From NCBI GenBank assembly GCA_902472555.1, contig CABROF010000099.1, positions 1-9,517 of the forward strand: a stretch of DNA of 9,517 nt, read 5' to 3'. Position 1 is the stretch's first letter. Each line of letters begins with the position of its first letter. Shown here in pieces: positions 5,674 through 9,517 of the stretch. Under the pieces are notes generated by a model, which did no database searches, was not told the origin of the DNA, and saw nothing but the letters and a program-made list of their open reading frames with translations. A program made the position numbers and the translations under genes. The stretch comes from UMGS1851 sp900555605 (GTDB lineage Bacteria; Bacillota; Clostridia; UBA1212; UBA1255).

Positions 5674-8277
5674 TTATTTTCCGTAATATGCCTTGCGGTA
5701 GAGCTCCTCCAGTTCGGAAACCAGGGGATAACGCGGATTGGCCGTGGTGCACTGGTCCTCAAATGCCCGCTCTGCCAAACCCGGAATTGCCGCCAGGAAG
5801 GTGGCCTCGTCAATCCCGCAGTCTTTAATGGTCATCGGTACGTTCAGCCGTTTCATCAGATCTCTGACAGCCTGGATCAGGTTTGCAACCTGCTCTTCCT
5901 GCGTACTGCCGCCGAAGCCCAGCTGTCTGGATACCTGCGCATATCTGTAATCCGCCATGAATTCACCGTATTTCGGGAAAATGGCAAATTTCGTAGGAAG
6001 CTGCGCATTGTATTCGATCACGTGGGGCAGTAGAACCGCATTGGCACGGCCGTGAGGAATGTGGAATTCTCCGCCGAGCTTATGAGCCAGGGAGTGGTTG
6101 ATTCCGAGGAACGCATTGGAGAAGGCCATACCGGCGATGCAGGACGCGTTATGCACCTTTTCTCTGGCAACTTCGTCATTGGGGTTGTCATAGCTGCGGG
6201 GCAGGTACTTAAAGATCAGTTCAATTGCTTTCATTGCAAGCCCGTTGGTATAGTCCGAAGCCAATACGGAAACATATGCTTCGAGGGCGTGGGTCAGCAC
6301 GTCCATACCGGTATCCGCGGTGATGGATTTCGGCATAGTGGCCACAAACTGCGGGTCAATAATTGCCACATCCGGCGTCAGCTCGTAATCTGCCAGGGGA
6401 TATTTGATATTACCGTTCTTTTTATCCGTAATAACGGAGAAGGAGGTAACCTCGCTGCCCGTACCGGAGGTGGTAGGAATGGCAACCAGCTGTGCCTTTT
6501 TGCCAAGATTCGGGAAATGGAAAGCACGTTTTCTGATGTCGAGGAATTTCAGGCGCAGACCGCCGAAATCCGTATCCGGATTCTCATAGAACAGCCACAT
6601 TCCTTTTGCTGCGTCAATTGCAGAACCGCCGCCCAAGGCGATAATGACATCCGGCGCAAATACGTTCATGGAATGAACGCCCCGCTGAATCGTTTCAATG
6701 GATGGATCCGGCTCAACCTCTGAAAAGATTTCACAATGACAGTGTTCCGCGCGTTTTCTGAGATAATAGATAACCTTATCGACATAGCCCAGCTTTACCA
6801 TCATCGGGTCTGTTACGATAAATGCTCTTGAAATATTGGGCATAACCTCGAGATACTGGACAGCGCCCTTCTCGAAATAGATTTTCGGCGGAATCTTAAA
6901 CCACTGCATATTGACTCTCCTTTTCGCGATGCGCTTTTTGTTCAGCAGGTTAACGGAAGAAACATTGGAAGTCGTAGAGTTTCTTCCGAAGGAGCCGCAG
7001 CCCAATGTGAGAGAAGGGGTGTTTGTATTATAAATATCGCCGATGGCGCCCTGAGAAGAAGGAGAATTAACGATAACCCGGCCGACCTTCATTTCTTCGC
7101 CGTAACGAACGCACAGCGCATCGTCGTTGGAATGGATGACCGCGGAATGTCCCAAGCCACCCAACTCAAGCATGGTTTTAGCATATTCAAAGCCCTGTTT
7201 TTCATCTTTGCTGATAAAATATGCCAGTACGGGAGAAAGCTTTTCCAAAGACAGCGGATACTCTCTCGAAGGCTTCGGCAGCTTCGCGATCAGAATCTTT
7301 GTTCCCGCCGGTACTGTAACGCCTGCATTTTTCGCAATCACCTCTGCCGGTTTCCCGACTACAGCAGGATTTACCGCCATTTTTTCCCTATTAATCACAT
7401 AATTGGAAACCAGCTCTGTTTCCTCTTTATTCAGGAAATAGCAGTTGTTCTTCTTCATAAAGGCTTCAAATTCGGCCTGGATTTCCTTATCCACGATGAC
7501 AGCCTGCTCCGAAGCACAGATCATGCCGTTATCAAAGGTCTTGGAAATAATCAGGTCCGTACAAGCCCTGGCCACATTTACATTTTTATTAATGTAGCAG
7601 GGTACGTTTCCGGGGCCGACACCCAAAGCCGGCTTTCCGGCGCTGTAAGCGGATTTCACCATGCCGGAACCACCGGTTGCCAAGATCAGCGATACGCCCG
7701 GATGATTCATCAGCGCGGTAGTTGCTTCCAGGGAGGGGTTTTCAATCCACTGGATGCAATGCTCCGGTGCGCCGTGCTTCCGCGCAGCTTCCAGTAAAAT
7801 ACGGGCCGCCTCTGAAGAGCATTTCTGCGCGGAGGGATGGAAAGCAAAGATAATGGGATTTCTGGTCTTGGTACAGATCAGAGATTTAAACATGGTCGTA
7901 GAGGTCGGGTTGGTAACAGGCGTCACACCTGCAACGATGCCCACTGGCTCTGCTACCTCCACATAGCCCTCCATATCGTTGGAATCAATTACGTCAACTG
8001 TTTTCTGATGCTCGATGCTGTGCCAGATATATTCCGTTGCAAAGATATTTTTGATGACCTTGTCCTCCATGACGCCGCGGCCGGTTTCTTCATATGCCAG
8101 CTTTGCGAGGTACATGTGCTGATCCAGTCCTGCCAATGTCATTGCGTGAACGATCTCATCTACCTGTTCCTGTGTAAATGACATGTACTGTGCCAATGCT
8201 TTTTCCGCATTTGCCACTAATTGATCGATCATGGCGTTCACGTCTGTTTTCATGGCAGGCTCTTTTTCGTTTCCCAT
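5674..8277 (-). CDS. adhE: Bifunctional acetaldehyde-CoA/alcohol dehydrogenase AdhE
   Basis: AdhE reduces acetyl-CoA to acetaldehyde and then to ethanol, using two NADH. It is the main ethanol enzyme of fermentative anaerobes and usually forms spirosomes. The 867 residues match the family (about 870). Residues about 1-445 are the CoA-acylating aldehyde dehydrogenase, with catalytic Cys254 in G-M-I-C-A-S-E. A basic linker (about 447-455, K-K-R-I-A-K-R-R) leads into the iron-dependent alcohol dehydrogenase (about 458-867), with the NAD-binding G-G-G-S (549-552). The Fe ligands are D659, H663, H728 and H742, all present in their usual contexts (T-G-M-D, L-T-H-A, I-N-H-S, I-P-H-G). Both active sites therefore look intact. 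The ATG at 8277 has GGAG 9 bases upstream; a later Met at residue 9 has a weaker site. The gene has its own promoter with a Rex-like box, lies downstream of rex, and ends at a strong terminator. Confidence 0.98.
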   Translation of the reverse strand: MGNEKEPAMKTDVNAMIDQLVANAEKALAQYMSFTQEQVDEIVHAMTLAGLDQHMYLAKLAYEETGRGVMEDKVIKNIFATEYIWHSIEHQKTVDVIDSNDMEGYVEVAEPVGIVAGVTPVTNPTSTTMFKSLICTKTRNPIIFAFHPSAQKCSSEAARILLEAARKHGAPEHCIQWIENPSLEATTALMNHPGVSLILATGGSGMVKSAYSAGKPALGVGPGNVPCYINKNVNVARACTDLIISKTFDNGMICASEQAVIVDKEIQAEFEAFMKKNNCYFLNKEETELVSNYVINREKMAVNPAVVGKPAEVIAKNAGVTVPAGTKILIAKLPKPSREYPLSLEKLSPVLAYFISKDEKQGFEYAKTMLELGGLGHSAVIHSNDDALCVRYGEEMKVGRVIVNSPSSQGAIGDIYNTNTPSLTLGCGSFGRNSTTSNVSSVNLLNKKRIAKRRVNMQWFKIPPKIYFEKGAVQYLEVMPNISRAFIVTDPMMVKLGYVDKVIYYLRKRAEHCHCEIFSEVEPDPSIETIQRGVHSMNVFAPDVIIALGGGSAIDAAKGMWLFYENPDTDFGGLRLKFLDIRKRAFHFPNLGKKAQLVAIPTTSGTGSEVTSFSVITDKKNGNIKYPLADYELTPDVAIIDPQFVATMPKSITADTGMDVLTHALEAYVSVLASDYTNGLAMKAIELIFKYLPRSYDNPNDEVAREKVHNASCIAGMAFSNAFLGINHSLAHKLGGEFHIPHGRANAVLLPHVIEYNAQLPTKFAIFPKYGEFMADYRYAQVSRQLGFGGSTQEEQVANLIQAVRDLMKRLNVPMTIKDCGIDEATFLAAIPGLAERAFEDQCTTANPRYPLVSELEELYRKAYYGK

Positions 8278-8299
8278 TCATCATCGCTCCATTTCTGAT

Positions 8300-8328
8300 A
8301 TTATATGTTATGTGCATTCATTCACACA
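8300..8328 (-). promoter_or_regulatory. Predicted adhE promoter
   Basis: On the minus strand a perfect TATAAT (8300-8305) lies about 15 bases before the adhE ribosome binding site. The hexamer 17 bp upstream is TGTGTG (8323-8328), a poor -35, so basal strength depends on the -10. The predicted start is near 8293. The spacer contains the Rex/CRP-like box at 8310-8327. Confidence 0.6.
8310..8327 (-). promoter_or_regulatory. Rex-box-like (also CRP-like) operator in the adhE promoter
   Basis: The minus strand reads GTGTGAATGAATGCACAT. Against the Rex consensus TTGTGAA-N4-TTCACAA it matches 11 of 14 defined positions, with the correct 4-bp centre. It lies between the predicted -35 and -10, where a repressor would block transcription. 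adhE is a well-known Rex target in Firmicutes, and rex is the next gene upstream. It also matches TGTGA-N6-TCACA at 9 of 10 positions, so the Crp/Fnr protein is an alternative binder. Confidence 0.6.
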
Positions 8329-8403
8329 TCCCGCGACCGCCGCAGAAAGTAAAATCGGCGGCACCCGGACAGATAAAAGTTTAGCAGACACAGATTCGTT
8401 CGT

Positions 8404-8445
8404 AAAATATAAAAAATACATATCGATATATAAATATCGATATGT
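8404..8445 (-). terminator. AT-rich 12-bp perfect inverted repeat with T-tract; possible rex terminator
   Basis: The arms ACATATCGATAT (8418-8429) and ATATCGATATGT (8434-8445) are exactly complementary around a 4-base loop. Reading on the minus strand, the stem is followed by A, six T (8411-8416) and further AT-rich sequence, as expected of an intrinsic terminator about 75 bases after the rex stop. The stem has only three GC pairs per 12, which is weak for a terminator. Each arm also contains the self-complementary ATATCGATAT, so two copies of a 10-bp palindrome lie 14 bp apart. That spacing would equally suit an operator pair upstream of adhE. Confidence 0.5.
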
Positions 8446-8519
8446 TTATATTTATTTAAAGTATGACAGTTGTCTGGGCCGGCCGGATGCAGTCTCCTAA
8501 TTTTTCGCCGCAGACCAGC

Positions 8520-9182
8520 CTATTTTGCACCTCCGGCCAATTCTCTGGAAAGTGCGCACAGATCAGCTGAAAAATTTTCATTATGCACACGGATGTGCTC
8601 CGGGACCTCAAGGCAGACCGGGGCGAAATTCAAAATAGCAAGAATTCCGCTGCGGACCATCAGGCTGCAGACTTCCTGGGCCGCGGCAGCCGGCACTGTC
8701 AGGATTCCGATATGGACGTGGAGGGTCCGGCAGAAATGCGCAAAGGTATCCATTTGATAGATCTGTGTATCGCCGATCACGGTTTCCTCACACTGTGCGG
8801 AAACCTGTGCCGCACAGTCGAATGCGCCGATAATTTCTACCCCGTCCCGGCAGCAGCAGGCGTGGCAGAGCAGGGCGCGGCCCAGACGGCCGGTTCCGAC
8901 CAGCACGGCCCGATTTGTATTTTTACAACAAAAAAAGGTATCCAAATCGCGGGATAACTGTATTACGGAAAAGCCGCCTCTTGCGTTCCAGGCATGCCGG
9001 ACAAAACAGCTGAGATCTGTTCGTACCTGATTTTCATTCAGTCGCATAGCGTTTGCAATAAACGGAATAGAGACATTTTGTATATTTTTGTTGCGCAGCG
9101 CTTTAAAATAGTTATTATAATAAGGAAGACGCTGAAGCGTCTGATCGGAGATCCGGGGAAATGCTTTTCTTTCGCCAGCCAT
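8520..9182 (-). CDS. rex: Redox-sensing transcriptional repressor Rex, divergent and cysteine-rich
   Basis: Rex is a dimeric repressor that leaves DNA when NADH rises relative to NAD+, and so induces fermentative NADH-consuming genes. The 220 residues fit the family (about 210-220). The N-terminal winged helix is at about 10-75 (R-L-P-Y-Y-N-N-Y, then N-Q-V-R-T-D-L-S). The Rossmann domain follows, with G-T-G-R-L-G at 96-101, I-L-T-V-P at 160-164 and N-F-A-P-V at 185-189. All are in the expected order. Oddities: the usual K-D-L-S-Y-F-G is T-D-L-S-C-F-V, and the usual N of the G-x-G-N-L-G loop is Arg99. There are also 13 cysteines, with a C-H-A-C-C-C cluster at 106-111. The frame is open further upstream, but AAAGGA lies 12 bases before the ATG at 9182 and family alignment supports that start; an ATG at 9194 is possible. 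The gene is upstream of and co-oriented with adhE. Confidence 0.93.
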   Translation of the reverse strand: MAGERKAFPRISDQTLQRLPYYNNYFKALRNKNIQNVSIPFIANAMRLNENQVRTDLSCFVRHAWNARGGFSVIQLSRDLDTFFCCKNTNRAVLVGTGRLGRALLCHACCCRDGVEIIGAFDCAAQVSAQCEETVIGDTQIYQMDTFAHFCRTLHVHIGILTVPAAAAQEVCSLMVRSGILAILNFAPVCLEVPEHIRVHNENFSADLCALSRELAGGAK

Positions 9183-9285
9183 AGGGTGACACATTCCTTT
9201 CATTATGTATTGCCGTTTAAGATATACTATGCACAATGCGCGGGGATGGTTCCGGCCCCGGGACAAATCGGCGGACCTGGTTGCG

Positions 9286-9299
9286 GGCCGCGGGCGGCC
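9286..9299. repeat. GC-rich inverted repeat in the rex/radical SAM divergent gap
   Basis: GGCCGC and GCGGCC arms sit around GG, within an unusually GC-rich stretch (about 9237-9310) that contrasts with the other, AT-rich, intergenic regions here. It lies upstream of rex on the minus strand and of the radical SAM gene on the plus strand. I see no promoter in it. The rex promoter is not clear either; TATATC and CATAAT hexamers lie near 9205-9226 without a convincing -35. Confidence 0.3.
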
Positions 9300-9355
9300 G
9301 GAGTCTGCACGCGTACAGGCGATCAAAAGCAGGGACGTAAATACGGTATGCTGTA

Positions 9356-9373
9356 TGTCAGCATTGTCAGCAT
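9356..9373 (+). repeat. Tandem 9-bp direct repeat TGTCAGCAT
   Basis: Two exact back-to-back copies (9356-9364 and 9365-9373) end at a TATAGT -10-like hexamer (9374-9379) upstream of the radical SAM start. The repeat could be a regulatory half-site pair or a replication-slippage duplication. An in-frame ATG at 9348 would make it coding, but homolog-like sequence begins only at 9396. Confidence 0.35.
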
Positions 9374-9395
9374 TATAGTGAGGCAGAGAAAACAG

Positions 9396-9517
9396 ATGTG
9401 GACAAAACCCTATTATTCTTTTGATACATATTGTAAAGAACGGTTCGGCGGAAAAATCTACAAACTGACGTTAAACGGCGGTATGACGTGTCCGAACCGG
9501 GACGGCAGCCTTGGAAC
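9396..9517 (+). CDS. TIGR01212/YhcC-like radical SAM protein, 3' end cut by window edge
   Basis: Forty-one residues are visible, beginning M-W-T-K-P-Y-Y-S-F-D-T-Y and continuing K-E-R-F-G-G-K-I-Y-K-L, then N-G-G-M-T-C-P-N-R-D-G-S-L-G. This start is characteristic of the YhcC/YtqA (TIGR01212) radical SAM family, in which T-C-P-N-R-D-G supplies the first cysteine of the 4Fe-4S cluster (here Cys32) and the remaining two follow shortly after, beyond the window. The biochemical role of the family is not settled; an RNA-modification link has been suggested from its similarity to Elp3. The ribosome binding site is weak (GAGG, 12 bases before ATG), and in-frame upstream starts at 9348 (ATG) and 9378 (GTG) exist. 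It is divergent from rex. Confidence 0.85.
   Translation, partial: MWTKPYYSFDTYCKERFGGKIYKLTLNGGMTCPNRDGSLG

Noticed and set aside
5414..5752. N-terminal extension of the Crp/Fnr reading frame, with a hydrophobic stretch that resembles a membrane segment
   Set aside because: It would run through the adhE terminator stem, the regulator's predicted promoter and the AGGAGG site. The family length and the ribosome binding site both support a start at 5413.
6052..6723. Long plus-strand open frame opposite adhE (a second one lies at 7132-7797)
   Set aside because: Both are antisense to strongly conserved adhE codons, resemble no protein family I know, and lack ribosome binding sites. They are shadows of the real gene.
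8477..8486. GGCCGGCCGG as a terminator stem for rex
   Set aside because: It is a short self-complementary GC run with no usable loop and no T-tract directly after it on the minus strand.
9183..9326. N-terminal extension of the Rex reading frame
   Set aside because: Rex-like sequence begins only after the ATG at 9182. The extension comes from the GC-rich intergenic block and has no ribosome binding site.

Overview
The window looks like a chromosomal segment from an anaerobic, fermentative clostridial Firmicute. The basis is the full [FeFe]-hydrogenase maturation set (hydE, hydG, hydF), a bifunctional AdhE, a Rex redox repressor, AGGAGG-type ribosome binding sites and TATAAT-type -10 boxes. 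Base composition is close to balanced, with AT-rich intergenic promoters. I cannot name a genus. I see no mobile element, CRISPR array, tRNA or rRNA, and no gene-free stretch over 300 bases.

Layout: (1) The left edge (to 536, +) is the 3' part of an unrecognised gene, followed by a short in-frame coding-like remnant. (2) 714-4605 (-) is a hydE-hydG-hydF operon, read right to left; hydE and hydG are almost contiguous, and a 164-bp gap separates hydG from hydF. (3) 4724-5413 (-) is a Crp/Fnr-family regulator, co-oriented and directly upstream of hydE. (4) 5674-8277 (-) is adhE, ended by a very strong intrinsic terminator at 5568-5612. (5) 8520-9182 (-) is a cysteine-rich Rex, followed by an AT-rich perfect inverted repeat that may be its terminator. 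(6) From 9396 (+), running off the right edge, is the start of a TIGR01212/YhcC-like radical SAM protein, divergent from rex.

The common theme is disposal of fermentative reductant. HydE, HydG and HydF build the H-cluster that allows H2 evolution, while AdhE burns NADH by reducing acetyl-CoA to ethanol. Each system sits just downstream of a regulator gene: Rex before adhE, Crp/Fnr before hydEGF. Each also has a candidate operator placed sensibly on its own promoter. A Rex/CRP-like box lies between -35 and -10 of adhE, which is a repressor position. A 5-4-5 inverted repeat is centred at about -41.5 of the predicted hydE promoter, which is the class II activator position. A 15-bp perfect palindrome covers the -10 of the Crp/Fnr gene, suggesting autoregulation. 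The genes themselves are known families. What is new here is the regulatory architecture, the odd Rex, and the altered recognition helix of the Crp/Fnr protein; all regulatory links are inferences from sequence.
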